Positions 52,462 to 63,880 of a DNA stretch of 64,000 nt are shown here, one piece after another. Under the pieces are notes generated by a model. The model searched no databases. It saw only the letters and a list, made by a program, of their open reading frames with translations, and had not been told where the DNA came from. The stretch is taken from positions 302,927-366,926 of the forward strand of contig LSRX01000680.1 of NCBI GenBank assembly GCA_001939145.1, given 5' to 3'. The stretch is from Symbiodinium microadriaticum (lineage: Eukaryota; Sar; Dinophyceae; Suessiales; Symbiodiniaceae). The translations under genes and the position numbers were made by a program. The first letter of the stretch is position 1. Every line of letters begins with the position of its first letter.

Positions 52462-55400
52462 CTGTGCATCTGCTGTTTGCAACATCACTTGCCTGGGCCT
52501 CTTTACGAAACTGGTGGAAGAGTCGAGTGCACGCCCTTGCATTTACGGATGGTCTTCTGGTCTGTCATGTGCATGTCATCCGCTTTCGTTTGTTTGCCGC
52601 TTTGGTGTCAGTTACAGGTGTCCTTTGGCGACCATCTCGCGCACCTCCGTAGCTGATATCGTTTGCTTGATGCTCCTTGCCGTTTTGGCCCTTGCATTCC
52701 TCTAGGTCAGCTCGTGCTGCCGTTCTGTGCTGCTACATTCGCCACGCTGGTGACTGTGTGTGACCGTGCCATCATGCAAGGCCCACGGAAGGTCTAATTC
52801 TCTCTAGCATGATGGCTTGAGTAAAGCGCCCCGGAAGTCTCATTGCTTGGATGTTAACAAAGTTGTCTCGGATGTTTGTTGGCCGTTTCCCATCGTTTCC
52901 CTTTCTTGGCGAGTCTACAGTGGGTTTCAGGGAGCTTTGGCTTGGCTTGTGGGAATTGGGGGGATGCGGCGCAAGCCGCCCTCATCTCCATGCAAATCTG
53001 CCAGTGAAAGATAGTGAAAGACTGCCAAACGATGACGGAACAAAAGACATAACCCTTCAATATCATGTCAGCGAGGGTAAAGGGTCTTACTGTTATCATC
53101 ACTTCCACTACTGCCATGGATAAAAGCCGAGAAGCCTGGAGGGGAAGCCAAGAAGCTGCGAAAGCCCAAAAGCAAACTGGCAAGGCAAGGAGAAAGGACA
53201 GTCAAAAGCCGAAGAACGAAAAGTAAAAGCAAAATCCATGTACTGGACTGAATGCTGCACAGAGTACACAGAGTAGTGCGGGAGATTGTTGGACCCATCC
53301 ACTTGGATGGTCGGGATCTGCTTGAGATGCTTCCTCTGGATCCAGGCTGGGTTTCTGTTGTGCTAAAAGCTTCCGGGATCCAGGCTGAGGCTTCTCGGGA
53401 GTAGCACAACTTCGGTAGTGGACATGCCTGCGTCGCCGGGATGTAATTCGTTCAGAAGGCAAGAATTGTATTTAGCAAGTTGATCGGCACAGCTGACACT
53501 GTCATTGACGCATTCCATGCGAAAAAAAGCCTGGCGGGCCCCCCCACCCCTTCCCCCTTTGATTTGCGTTTCACAGCATGTGACCGAACCAAGGCACGGC
53601 ATCAAGAACAACAATTAGTGCAGTGCAGGTAAACGACAAAACACGGATCCTGTGAACAACCCGATTGGCACTGCGAGTAACCCGTCCTGCGGAGAAAGGT
53701 CCAACTGCTGCGATAGATCTTCTGCCCCATCCTCGGATCCATGCCACATTTCTCTCACCTGACATCGTACTACAAGAGGATAGGGACCGCGGCTGTGCCA
53801 GCGATCTCCGCAAAGACCTCCTTCGCGGCCTCCGCAGGGCAAGGAGACTGTGTTTTGCCACAAGGGTAGAAAAGTCGCACTTCTTTGAATTATGAATGTT
53901 TTCCTCTGTGTACGAACCAGATCAGCTAGTTATCCACTTACAGGCACTTTTCACCACGTGCGGGCCCTCGCCACTCTGCCTCAGAAACGATCTGAACCCT
54001 GCCGGCCTCCACTTCCCCGCTACGGTGAAGGTCCAAGCACTTCCTGGCAATATCTGATACGCAGCGAACATGGGTCCTGATAAATACCAGGGAGTGAGAA
54101 TCGATAATCCAGGTGCAGACAGGCGGCTGCTCCAGTAGCGAGACCCGGAGAGCAGCCTCTGGTGAAGCGACGTTCCCTTTCCCCTTTCCCTTGCTCACTC
54201 ACATCTCCTCGCCGAGCACCGGACGGCCGCCTCCCCCACCGTGCTCGGCGGCTCTTCTGCGAGCCGGCAGACCACTCCCAGCGCCTGCGACTCCCCACTG
54301 CGATCACGGCAGTATGAGGCTGCCGCATCGACAAGCCTTCAAGTCCGAGGGCTCCTTTGTTTGAGGCTCCGACGTGCTGTTCACGCACGCCGCGCACAGG
54401 CCGACCGCATCGGTATTTACGGTGTTTCGTGAACTTAGCAGCTGAAAACGCTCCGCCTCTCGCGTTTTCTGGGGGCCGAAGCGCGGGCGTCAAGGCCGGT
54501 ATTTTCGGTAGTTGGCAGACTTGCTGTGTCGAAAACGTCGCGCCTGCCGTTGTCCGGATCAACTTCCGCCTATTCCCACAGAGCATCCATGGGCCAACCG
54601 TTCCCACAAACTCCATCCGTTCACGCAGAGCATCCATGGGATCGTGTGCACGAGCTGGGGCACATCCCTCACGAGTTTCTCGACCCTGCAACTGAAGCTC
54701 TGAGTTCTGGCAGGCAAAACATGTGCGAGGGAGAGGCTTCCTCAGCAAAAGCCCTGAATGAACCACCTAGATGTGTCCAAAACCTAAGCCGCAGCGCATT
54801 TACGACATTTTTTTCTGTAGTTTCCGTGCTTCAGAGTTGTTCACTGCCCAAAGCTCTAAAGCCTGAAAGTACTGCGTTTGTCACATTATTCTGCTTGAAC
54901 TACTACTTCAAGCTTCGAACGGCGCGCGTGAACAGCGCGTCGGAACGTTGTTTGAACATGCCGCATTACTAGTAGTCTGATCAGGTGGAACATGTTCTAT
55001 AATGCTGCACTGCTGCTAGCAAGATGCCTCAGCATTGTGCACTAATTCAATAAAACTCCCGCACACCTCAAGAATAGGAAGCGGTATCAACCATGATGTC
55101 ATGCCAGCACTTGCGGGCTGGTCACCGGTGGGTTCTCTGCACACATACTAGGCTTATGATCCCCAGTTCCTCCAAATACTCAAATCCAAAGTATGCAAAA
55201 ACATACCCAAAAAGCAAATTCGAAGAGGCGAAATGTTTTACGGAACTGCTAAACCTCGCGGATTTCCGGTGCGTGTTCACGTCGGGCTTTTTTGCGTTGT
55301 GTTCAGTTTGTCGCATGCGGTTTGCCTGGTTCGCACGTTTTTGCATGTTTCGCGCATGTCTGATGGAACCCCTGGCCCGAAAATGCAACCTGGAACTGGC

Positions 55401-56171
55401 CCCCTGGCCCGGCCCTGCCGCAAAATAAATGCCAGTGCCAAACGCATTTTGTTTGCATTCTCCAAACTGAGACGGGTCCAGTAATTTCAAAGGGTTGGTT
55501 CTCATAAGATTAGAACTATCAGGCTTTAGAAAGACAACGTGCCAACACGTGTGCCACCACCGGTTTTGGCTGCCTCGTCCCAGTTGCCTGCAATCGCTGA
55601 GCGCCTCACACGGACGTCAAGAAGACGTGTGGGTGGCACAGGTCTCGCTGTAAACGTGCAATCTCTGTTACTGCAAGCTTACTAGCATCCGGCCTTAAGA
55701 CAGCTTAACTTCCGCACGACAACATGTTCCACTGGCATCCATGATAACACACACACACACAGCTGGAGGCAGGAATCCAACAAGCAACGGTCGAGTCTGG
55801 CAGCCAGGTTCTGCTGACACCACCTGTTCCCTGCTAGCAGCCACTTGTTATATCTAGTCCCGATTCCTGCCTGAGATCAGTCACGATGCTTGCCTCTCCG
55901 GCTATGCCAGACCTTACACACGGTGATAACGGGAATGACGGCACACTGACTCGGTATCAGCAGGCAGAAGCTATGTAAACAAACATTGAGTTACATGGAG
56001 TTCCCAACCAATACCATAGACGGATAGGAGCCCCCGTTGTGGCGTGCCTGGACAGTCCCGGCCGGCCGCGTCCTCTGACGGCAAAAATCGCGATATCTAA
56101 AGCTTTCTGCTGCGCTCACGAACTGGACGAAGGTAGAACAATTAGCTGTGACATTCTTCTCTTAAAGGTAA
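52462..56171. other. Stretch without an identified gene
   Basis: Non-coding to all appearance. Around 54570-54650 the phrase CAGAGCATCCATGGG occurs twice within 60 bp. Around 54410-54560 two diverged copies share GGTATTT(A/T)CGGT and GAAAACG. A short CA microsatellite lies at 55749-55761. Minus-strand frames at 54020-54766 and 55122-55505 are long but show no domain. Confidence 0.45.
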
Positions 56172-56611
56172 CTGCTGAACGTCATGAGGTAGATCATGAA
56201 GATTGGGGTTGTCAGGGTCACCTGCTGAATTCATAGCTCGTCTCCTCCTGAAGAGAAGTATCGTTCCAAGTTTATCGGATGATCCCCCGAGGGTTCCTCA
56301 GGAGCTCAGAACCATGAACCCTCTCAGCGCGGACGAAGTCAACCCTTTGCCTTTTCACACTACAGCGAAAGTAGCACTACTGCTGTACAAGTGCTGATAT
56401 GTTTGTGTGCATGTCACCCTTCTGCGCTTTCGGTACACTTCTCGATTTGTGCGTTCGCACTTGAAGTAGATGACAAGTCGTGTCATCCATGCGCAGGGGC
56501 CTGCTACTGGAGCCTCCAAGGCTACAGTTCGTGATGCACAACAAGAGTTCTGAACTACAGCTCAACTGAAAAAGCATGCAAAGGAAGAAGGGGCTTGGGC
56601 TTTCTGTACTT
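56172..56611. repeat. 440-bp direct repeat, left copy, ending at an N
   Basis: Nearly identical to 59016-59456 (one substitution seen near 56349 and a one-base indel at the outer edge). It ends exactly at the single N at 56612. On the minus strand both copies include the start of the gag-like ORF (MNSAGDPDNP...HDVQQ) and its leader. Confidence 0.9.
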
Positions 56612-59078
56612 CNGACGTCTCACTGGGTTGCGAACTCGCTGGCGGGTTTACCGGCTGCGGAGTTGGGGTAGCCTTAGGCTCGACCGTTGGGGCCTTAGGC
56701 TCCACAGCTGCAACCTTGGGTGGCTTCTTGGGTTCATCCGCCTTGCCCTTGGGAGCGGTCGGCGCAGGTTTAGGGGCCTTACACTCATCAACCCGGTGCG
56801 TTGTGCTCCCACAGTTAAAGCAACGCTTCCCACGCTCAGCTCGAGATAAACCTGACGTGTCATGTGCAAAACCACACTTAGCACCACGTGAGCACCCATC
56901 ATTGGTGAGGAAGTTGCGGCACGGGGTTTTCGACTTAGCTGTAGCTTTGGGCTGCTGCGTTTGCTGAGATTGTTGTGCTTGCTGCGGCTGCGTGGCGGAT
57001 GGTGGAGGCGGGGGAGGTTTTTCTGGTGGAACCTGAGTCTGTGCTAAAACCGGTTTTGACTTTGCATACGTTTGATGCCCCAAGTTCTCCATTTCAGCTA
57101 ACAACAGACTGAACAACTCATCAACCTTTGTTGCGGTCGGATTGATGTCAATCTTAAGCGTTGAGCGCGCCAGCTGAACCCTAAATCCAGCTTCCACATT
57201 CATCTCCAATGGTTTTTTGCATACCGCGGTGAGCGCACGAATGAGTATGGTGGCATCTGGAGGTTGACCTCCAACACTGCGAACCCTTTGCAGCCAGCGA
57301 TTCCACTTCCTCAAGCTCTTTGCTGCTGAAGCAGCATCGCTTGCTTCTCCTGGAGATTCTAGGCTTTTGAGAGCCGTGGCTCGTTCAAGTAGCGATCCAG
57401 GTTGATAGATGATCATAACCCTACACCATATGGAAAGCACTCCGGACAATCTTCCCGCTACGCACTCCTCTCTGACTGATTTCGGAAGAGCTGCTAACAA
57501 AAGAGTCTCTGCACGTTTCTCTACCCTTTTCCATCTTGCCTGCTTCAAGACCTCATTCTGTTGGGGTTTGTGGCTTAGCCTCGCAACAGGGTCAAGTCTA
57601 AGGAATTCAGTGTAGTAACTCTCAGCAGCGACTAAAATGTTTTCCCACCACTCCGAACTGTTATCGGAAAGGTCTTGCATCGCGGGTCCTATGGAGTATG
57701 CCCAATCTTGGAAGTCTACTGGTGCTTCGGGGCCTGGTTCTACCAAGGTTGGTAAAGTACTGAGGCCTGGCTTTACAGTTTCCCCTTTACTTGGACTATC
57801 CACAGATCTCAAAGTAGCTTCTTGAAGCTGTCGCATACCAGCCACCAAAAGCTCCAGAGCGGGAGGTTCCGCCGACACCGCTTGCGGAAGCATTGGGGGC
57901 TGCATGGCTTTGGGTGGTGCACTTAAGGGTACCCCTAAGTTGGTATCATGACTACCTACGCTCCCAAAACCCGAAGGTAAGATGGCGGCATTGGCATTCA
58001 CGACTCCCTGTGTCGGGGGGTTGCCAGCAGGATGGCCAGGTGGAGGGCTTATAGGACTAGGCCCGACCCCTACAAAACCATACGAACCAAAACCCTTTGG
58101 CAGTGCTGCGATGGTTGGTCCTCCAGGGGATTGGGGATGTGCCGGTGCAATCGGTGCACTCAGGCCAGTGTGACACCCCTGAAGGAACACGGAACTTTGC
58201 ATTTGCTGACATGCTGCATTTTGTGACGAGTGCTGCTCCACAGCTCCATACGTCGACAAGGTTGCATGTTGCACACGTGGAGGAGGTGGAGGAGGTGGAC
58301 GAGGCGCGTTGTTGTCCTGAAGATGAGGCGCAAGGACGGAATCAGGAGTGCTGGTAGGCTGCGGAGTAGGCGCCAAACCCAAACCGCCTAAAAACCCACT
58401 CAAAACACCTCCCAACCTCGAAACCATAGGAGCCTCAGAGCCCTGCCTCAACCTACGGTTTTCCTCCTCAAGCTCTCGAATCCGTAACTCGTGAGCCTGA
58501 TTCATGCTAGCTAGCTGTCTACGAACTTCGGCCTGAATGGCCTCAGCACTACAAGAAGCTGAAGACTGCGGCGTCACCGCCTGCTGGACTTCAACCTGAG
58601 CCCGCCCGGGCGGAGGCTGAATCTCAGAAGCGGGTTGCTGACTGGGATACAGAAGCGGTGCCTGTGTTCGAAGCTCCTCAAGCCTCTGCAGTTGAGACGG
58701 CGAGAAAAGAACCTCAGTAGAAGGGGGTTGCACAGCATCTGCTCCTGGTGTCATCGGAGACTGAAAAGTCTCTGTTCCACTCAAGGCTTGCTGAAGCACA
58801 TCCGTTTGCTCCAGCGATTCCTGTGTCTCTGCAACTCCTGAAGTTCTCAGCTGAGTCTCGGATACCGCACTCTCCACAGCACCATGGCCCTGGGTCACCA
58901 AGACTTCCCGAGCCAAAGGCGCTGCACTCTCCATAGTGCCATAGCCTTGCTGAGTCACCAAGACTCTTTGGCCGTTGACCGGAGGCGCTGGCCACGCAGT
59001 TTGGGCACTCATAACCTGCTGAACGTCATGAGGTAGATCATGAAGATTGGGGTTGTCAGGGTCACCTGCTGAATTCAT
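56562..59078 (-). CDS. Gag-like protein of a second copia-type element (truncated)
   Basis: ATG at 59078; 838 codons. The N-terminal half is Gln/Pro/Ser-rich with a short coiled coil near residues 190-212 (HELRIRELEEENRRLRQ), a proline run (PPPPPPP) and repeated phrases of the type LPxGFGSxG. A helical gag core follows from about residue 450 (FQDWAYSIGPAMQDLSDNSS onward). The C-terminal part has a CCCH zinc finger, CRNFLTNDGCSRGAKCGFAH (CX8CX5CX3H), then a CCHC knuckle, CFNCGSTTHRVDEC, a pairing seen in dinoflagellate copia-type gag proteins. The frame crosses the N at 56612, and the last 16 residues come from the repeated leader sequence, so the true protein continues beyond the gap. No protease, integrase or RT is present in the window. 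Confidence 0.8.
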   Translation of the reverse strand: MNSAGDPDNPNLHDLPHDVQQVMSAQTAWPAPPVNGQRVLVTQQGYGTMESAAPLAREVLVTQGHGAVESAVSETQLRTSGVAETQESLEQTDVLQQALSGTETFQSPMTPGADAVQPPSTEVLFSPSQLQRLEELRTQAPLLYPSQQPASEIQPPPGRAQVEVQQAVTPQSSASCSAEAIQAEVRRQLASMNQAHELRIRELEEENRRLRQGSEAPMVSRLGGVLSGFLGGLGLAPTPQPTSTPDSVLAPHLQDNNAPRPPPPPPPRVQHATLSTYGAVEQHSSQNAACQQMQSSVFLQGCHTGLSAPIAPAHPQSPGGPTIAALPKGFGSYGFVGVGPSPISPPPGHPAGNPPTQGVVNANAAILPSGFGSVGSHDTNLGVPLSAPPKAMQPPMLPQAVSAEPPALELLVAGMRQLQEATLRSVDSPSKGETVKPGLSTLPTLVEPGPEAPVDFQDWAYSIGPAMQDLSDNSSEWWENILVAAESYYTEFLRLDPVARLSHKPQQNEVLKQARWKRVEKRAETLLLAALPKSVREECVAGRLSGVLSIWCRVMIIYQPGSLLERATALKSLESPGEASDAASAAKSLRKWNRWLQRVRSVGGQPPDATILIRALTAVCKKPLEMNVEAGFRVQLARSTLKIDINPTATKVDELFSLLLAEMENLGHQTYAKSKPVLAQTQVPPEKPPPPPPSATQPQQAQQSQQTQQPKATAKSKTPCRNFLTNDGCSRGAKCGFAHDTSGLSRAERGKRCFNCGSTTHRVDECKAPKPAPTAPKGKADEPKKPPKVAAVEPKAPTVEPKATPTPQPVNPPASSQPSETXEVQKAQAPSSFACFFS
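56612..56612. other. Single-N assembly gap
   Basis: The N joins sequence that also occurs at 59456 to the middle of a gag coding frame. It probably marks a scaffolding join of unknown size. Confidence 0.85.
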
Positions 59079-59456
59079 AGCTCGTCTCCTCCTGAAGAGA
59101 AGTATCGTTCCAAGTTTATCGGATGATCCCCCGAGGGTTCCTCAGGAGCTCAGAACCATGAACCCTCTCAGCGCGGACGAAGTCAACCCTTTGCTTTTTC
59201 ACACTACAGCGAAAGTAGCACTACTGCTGTACAAGTGCTGATATGTTTGTGTGCATGTCACCCTTCTGCGCTTTCGGTACACTTCTCGATTTGTGCGTTC
59301 GCACTTGAAGTAGATGACAAGTCGTGTCATCCATGCGCAGGGGCCTGCTACTGGAGCCTCCAAGGCTACAGTTCGTGATGCACAACAAGAGTTCTGAACT
59401 ACAGCTCAACTGAAAAAGCATGCAAAGGAAGAAGGGGCTTGGGCTTTCTGTACTTC
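59016..59456. repeat. 440-bp direct repeat, right copy
   Basis: Leader and first 20-odd codons of the gag-like ORF on the minus strand, repeated at 56172-56611. It continues on the right into unique sequence at 59457. Confidence 0.9.
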
Positions 59457-59549
59457 AACAGTAACTTTCCAGCTTTTGCGGTGTATTTAGCACCAAATCA
59501 CTTTTTTTTGCTGCATTCCGCACCAAACCAGAACCGTCACACAAGATTC

Positions 59550-59960
59550 ATTTAAGGGTTTCGTCTTGGGTAAAAGGGTTCTCGCTGGATTCACTCCTCG
59601 GGGTTTTCGTGCTGGGCAAAAGGTTCTCGCTGGATTCACTCCTTAGGGTGTTCCTCTTGGGTAAAAAGTGCTTGCTGGATTCACTCGTTGGGGTTTTCAG
59701 CTTGAGTAAAAGGTTACTGCTGGATTCACTCGTCAGGATTTTCGTCTTTTTTCCAAAGGTTCGTGCTGGATTCACTCCTTAGGGTGTTCCGTCTTCGGCA
59801 AAAGGTTCCTGCTGGATTCACTCCCTAGGGTGTTCGTCTTTGGAAAAGATTCGTGCTGGATTCATTCCTTGGGGTTTTCGTCTTCGGTAAAAGTTTCCTG
59901 ATGAACTCACTCCTTAGGGTTTTCGTCTTGGGTGGATTCCCATGAGGGTTTTCGTCTTGT
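59550..59960. repeat. 45-bp minisatellite, about nine units
   Basis: Degenerate units of about 45 bp, each with GGTTTTCGTCTTGGGTAAAA-like and GCTGGATTCACTCCT-like parts. The minus strand is open through most of it and gives a 15-residue periodic peptide (SESSENLL-type), but this is likely a consequence of a period divisible by three. Confidence 0.9.
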
Positions 59961-59961
59961 G

Positions 59962-60170
59962 GGTAGCGGGGGTTGGGGGGGTAGGCGGGGTAGGTGGGGC
60001 AGGAGCGTGGTGGCGGTAGGCGGGGTAGGTGGGGTAGGGTAGGTGGTAGGTGGGGTAGGTGGGGTAGGTGGGGTAGATGGGGTAGATGGGGTAGATGGGG
60101 TAGATGGGGTAGGTGCGGTAGGTGGGGTAGGTGGGGTAGGTGGGGTAGTTGGGGTAGGTGGGGTAGGCTA
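59962..60170. repeat. 10-bp minisatellite (GGGGTAGGTG)
   Basis: About twenty units of GGGGTAGGTG with GGGGTAGATG variants. The plus strand is G-rich with regularly spaced G4 runs, so quadruplex formation is possible. Confidence 0.93.
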
Positions 60171-61630
60171 CATTCAAGAGGAAAAAAGATACATCTGTGA
60201 GAAAAAACAAGTTACAACTTAGCCTGCTACCTTGACGAATCGCGCAGTGCCTTGTTATGCATTGCGTCGTTTGGGGTGTTTGTGGGCGGAACTCGTGGCC
60301 TTGGTAGTCACGTGCTCAGTTTTGTCTTCGAAGCTATCGGTTATCGCTTTTGGAAAGTCGAAAGCTAGTTCCCGCCACTGTGCCGTGCCTGTCTTGGTGC
60401 GCGCATCGTCTTCCGGCCACAGCCCTGTGCATGTCTGCCTTCCGAGATCGTGCTGGCGCAGCACCGTGCATGCTTTGACTGCGACTCGTACTTGCGCCTC
60501 CAATTTAAAAAAATGTGCTCACGCCAGAGTCCTGCTACATTGCGGGCTGGTTTTCTGGAACTCTTACCACAGCAGGAAAAAGAGCCTCAGGGCTGCGCTT
60601 CTATGGTCACCTATGGGTATGCGGGGGGGCTTCGGCTGGTTGTGTTTAGGGTCTACACCTGTCATCCGATTCGGAGCTTGACTCGGATCCAGACTCCGTC
60701 TCTAAGGCCGCCCGGGTCACTTCGAGGCCCAAATCTCCAAGCGCCTGGACGGGCGGCGCAGTGCAAAGCACGCCGCGCCAAAACCCTCCCATCAGGTGCG
60801 CACTTGGCCGATCAAGCGAATAAGGTCGGTCCGGCGCAATCCATCGAAGGTTGGCCTGGGCTTCTCTCACAGCTTTCAGGCACGCTTGAAGTTCCTTCAC
60901 CGCCACAGCTCCTGCTGCCGGTTGAGGTTGAACTTACTGTCTGGGATGTCAGCTGAAGCTGGTCCGGGCTTCGCGCTCCTTCTCTTCTTGGGAGGTCGAG
61001 GATGCTGACGAGCCCAGCGCTGTGCTCGACGAGCTTGGAAGCTCCTCGCAGCAGTAACGGTCTCATTCCATTCAAAGCCGCATACCAACCGCGCACTCAG
61101 AATGAAAATCCTTCCGTCTGCATGTCTGCCACGCCCTGCTTTAAAGGTCAGTCACGTTTGCTCGCTTTGCTGTTCTCCTTCTCGTGGCTTGGATCATCTA
61201 ATCGGAGATCACAAGCCTGCTGGCAAGACAGGTTGCAGTGCTCTTCGACTCAGACAGACTGAGCTGCTGGCCTCCGCACCCCCCGAGCCACGCGGCCTTC
61301 AACAAAGAAACGTGACCGGTTAGGGGCCCAGACCAGACTCCACACATCGCCGCCAGCCTCTTGACCGAGGATGCTGCAGCCTGCCACTGGAGAAACATTG
61401 GGAAGCAAGGCTGTGAGCAGTTCCTGAATGTGGGTCCACAAACACACCTCTTGAAGTACCTGCTCAGAAACTGCGCACTTTCACTGTCGCGAAATGACTG
61501 CTCTTTCCTCGCTAGGTTTCGGATGCACAACTGTTGGTACGGATGCTCGCTTGGTTTCTGCCTCGCTGCGCCGTGGCGGCTCGGAACCTCGCCTGCCACC
61601 ACATCTGCTGCTGCGATTGCGATGATGACA
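60171..61630. other. Stretch with one unidentified coding-like piece
   Basis: Minus-strand 60646-60906 reads like protein (KELQACLKAVREAQANLRW, MGGFWRGVLCTAPPVQALGD) and ends in an acidic Ser-rich tail (ETESGSESSSESDD) before a stop. It is preceded by a possible splice AG. I know no matching family. Nothing else in the stretch is recognised. Confidence 0.3.
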
Positions 61631-61633
61631 ACT

Positions 61634-61637
61634 ACTG

Positions 61638-61669
<32 letters not shown>

Positions 61670-61694
61670 GTGATGATGATGGTGATGATGATGG

Positions 61695-61730
<36 letters not shown>

Positions 61731-61774
61731 CGATGACGATGATGACGATGATGACGATGATGATGATGATGATG
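61634..61774. repeat. (GAT)n microsatellite
   Basis: GAT/GATGAC array with scattered GGT and GAC variants, ending at the single N at 61775. Confidence 0.95.
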
Positions 61775-61775
61775 N
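61775..61775. other. Single-N assembly gap
   Basis: The N separates the GAT array from the 9-bp array, so the true junction and array lengths are not known. Confidence 0.85.
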
Positions 61776-63880
61776 GTGGTGCTGGTGGTGCTGGTGGTGC
61801 TGGTGGTGCTGGTGGTGCTGGTGGTGCTGGTGGTGCTGGTGGTGCTGGTGGTGCTGGTGGTGCTGGTGGTGCTGGTGGTGCTGGTGGTGCTGGTGGTGCT
61901 GGTGGTGCTGGTGGTGCTGGTGGTGCTGGTGGTGCTGGTGGTGCTGGTGGTGCTGGTGGTGCTGGTGGTGCTGGTGGTGCTGGTGGTGCTGGTGGTGCTG
62001 GTGGTGCTGGTGGTGCTGGTGGTGCTGGTGGTGCTGGTGGTGCTGGTGGTGCTGGTGGTGCTGGTGGTGCTGGTGGTGCTGGTGGTGCTGGTGGTGCTGG
62101 TGGTGCTGGTGGTGCTGGTGGTGCTGGTGGTGCTGGTGGTGCTGGTGGTGCTGGTGGTGCTGGTGGTGCTGGTGGTGCTGGTGGTGCTGGTGGTGCTGGT
62201 GGTGCTGGTGGTGCTGGTGGTGCTGGTGGTGCTGGTGGTGCTGGTGGTGCTGGTGGTGCTGGTGGTGCTGGTGGTGCTGGTGGTGCTGGTGGTGCTGGTG
62301 GTGCTGGTGGTGCTGGTGGTGCTGGTGGTGCTGGTGGTGCTGGTGGTGCTGGTGGTGCTGGTGGTGCTGGTGGTGCTGGTGGTGCTGGTGGTGCTGGTGG
62401 TGCTGGTGGTGCTGGTGGTGCTGGTGGTGCTGGTGGTGCTGGTGGTGCTGGTGGTGCTGGTGGTGCTGGTGGTGCTGGTGGTGCTGGTGGTGCTGGTGGT
62501 GCTGGTGGTGCTGGTGGTGCTGGTGGTGCTGGTGGTGCTGGTGGTGCTGGTGGTGCTGGTGGTGCTGGTGGTGCTGGTGGTGCTGGTGGTGCTGGTGGTG
62601 CTGGTGGTGCTGGTGGTGCTGGTGGTGCTGGTGGTGCTGGTGGTGCTGGTGGTGCTGGTGGTGCTGGTGGTGCTGGTGGTGCTGGTGGTGCTGGTGGTGC
62701 TGGTGGTGCTGGTGGTGCTGGTGGTGCTGGTGGTGCTGGTGGTGCTGGTGGTGCTGGTGGTGCTGGTGGTGCTGGTGGTGCTGGTGGTGCTGGTGGTGCT
62801 GGTGGTGCTGGTGGTGCTGGTGGTGCTGGTGGTGCTGGTGGTGCTGGTGGTGCTGGTGGTGCTGGTGGTGCTGGTGGTGCTGGTGGTGCTGGTGGTGCTG
62901 GTGGTGCTGGTGGTGCTGGTGGTGCTGGTGGTGCTGGTGGTGCTGGTGGTGCTGGTGGTGCTGGTGGTGCTGGTGGTGCTGGTGGTGCTGGTGGTGCTGG
63001 TGGTGCTGGTGGTGCTGGTGGTGCTGGTGGTGCTGGTGGTGCTGGTGGTGCTGGTGGTGCTGGTGGTGCTGGTGGTGCTGGTGGTGCTGGTGGTGCTGGT
63101 GGTGCTGGTGGTGCTGGTGGTGCTGGTGGTGCTGGTGGTGCTGGTGGTGCTGGTGGTGCTGGTGGTGCTGGTGGTGCTGGTGGTGCTGGTGGTGCTGGTG
63201 GTGCTGGTGGTGCTGGTGGTGCTGGTGGTGCTGGTGGTGCTGGTGGTGCTGGTGGTGCTGGTGGTGCTGGTGGTGCTGGTGGTGCTGGTGGTGCTGGTGG
63301 TGCTGGTGGTGCTGGTGGTGCTGGTGGTGCTGGTGGTGCTGGTGGTGCTGGTGGTGCTGGTGGTGCTGGTGGTGCTGGTGGTGCTGGTGGTGCTGGTGGT
63401 GCTGGTGGTGCTGGTGGTGCTGGTGGTGCTGGTGGTGCTGGTGGTGCTGGTGGTGCTGGTGGTGCTGGTGGTGCTGGTGGTGCTGGTGGTGCTGGTGGTG
63501 CTGGTGGTGCTGGTGGTGCTGGTGGTGCTGGTGGTGCTGGTGGTGCTGGTGGTGCTGGTGGTGCTGGTGGTGCTGGTGGTGCTGGTGGTGCTGGTGGTGC
63601 TGGTGGTGCTGGTGGTGCTGGTGGTGCTGGTGGTGCTGGTGGTGCTGGTGGTGCTGGTGGTGCTGGTGGTGCTGGTGGTGCTGGTGGTGCTGGTGGTGCT
63701 GGTGGTGCTGGTGGTGCTGGTGGTGCTGGTGGTGCTGGTGGTGCTGGTGGTGCTGGTGGTGCTGGTGGTGCTGGTGGTGCTGGTGGTGCTGGTGGTGCTG
63801 GTGGTGCTGGTGGTGCTGGTGGTGCTGGTGGTGCTGGTGGTGCTGGTGGCGGTGGCGGTGGCGGTGGCGGCGGCGGCGAT
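61776..63880. repeat. 9-bp satellite (GGTGCTGGT), about 230 units
   Basis: About 2.07 kb of GGTGCTGGT with no substitution noticed, then a short run of GGC/GGT triplets from about 63848. Because the period is a multiple of three and contains no stop in any frame, most frames are open and encode simple repeats (for example Pro-Ala-Pro, Gly-Ala-Gly, Trp-Cys-Trp). These are not taken as genes. Confidence 0.95.

Noticed and set aside
54020..54766. 248-codon minus ORF as a gene
   Set aside because: No domain, Arg/Gly-rich, and the internal similarity (PWMLCGN and PMDALRERME phrases) comes from short direct DNA repeats.
55122..55505. 127-codon minus ORF as a gene
   Set aside because: No recognisable motif and no exon-like neighbours; probably chance in a long gene-free stretch.
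59550..60170. Tandem arrays considered as CRISPR
   Set aside because: The units are contiguous with no unique spacers between identical repeats, and the genome is eukaryotic.
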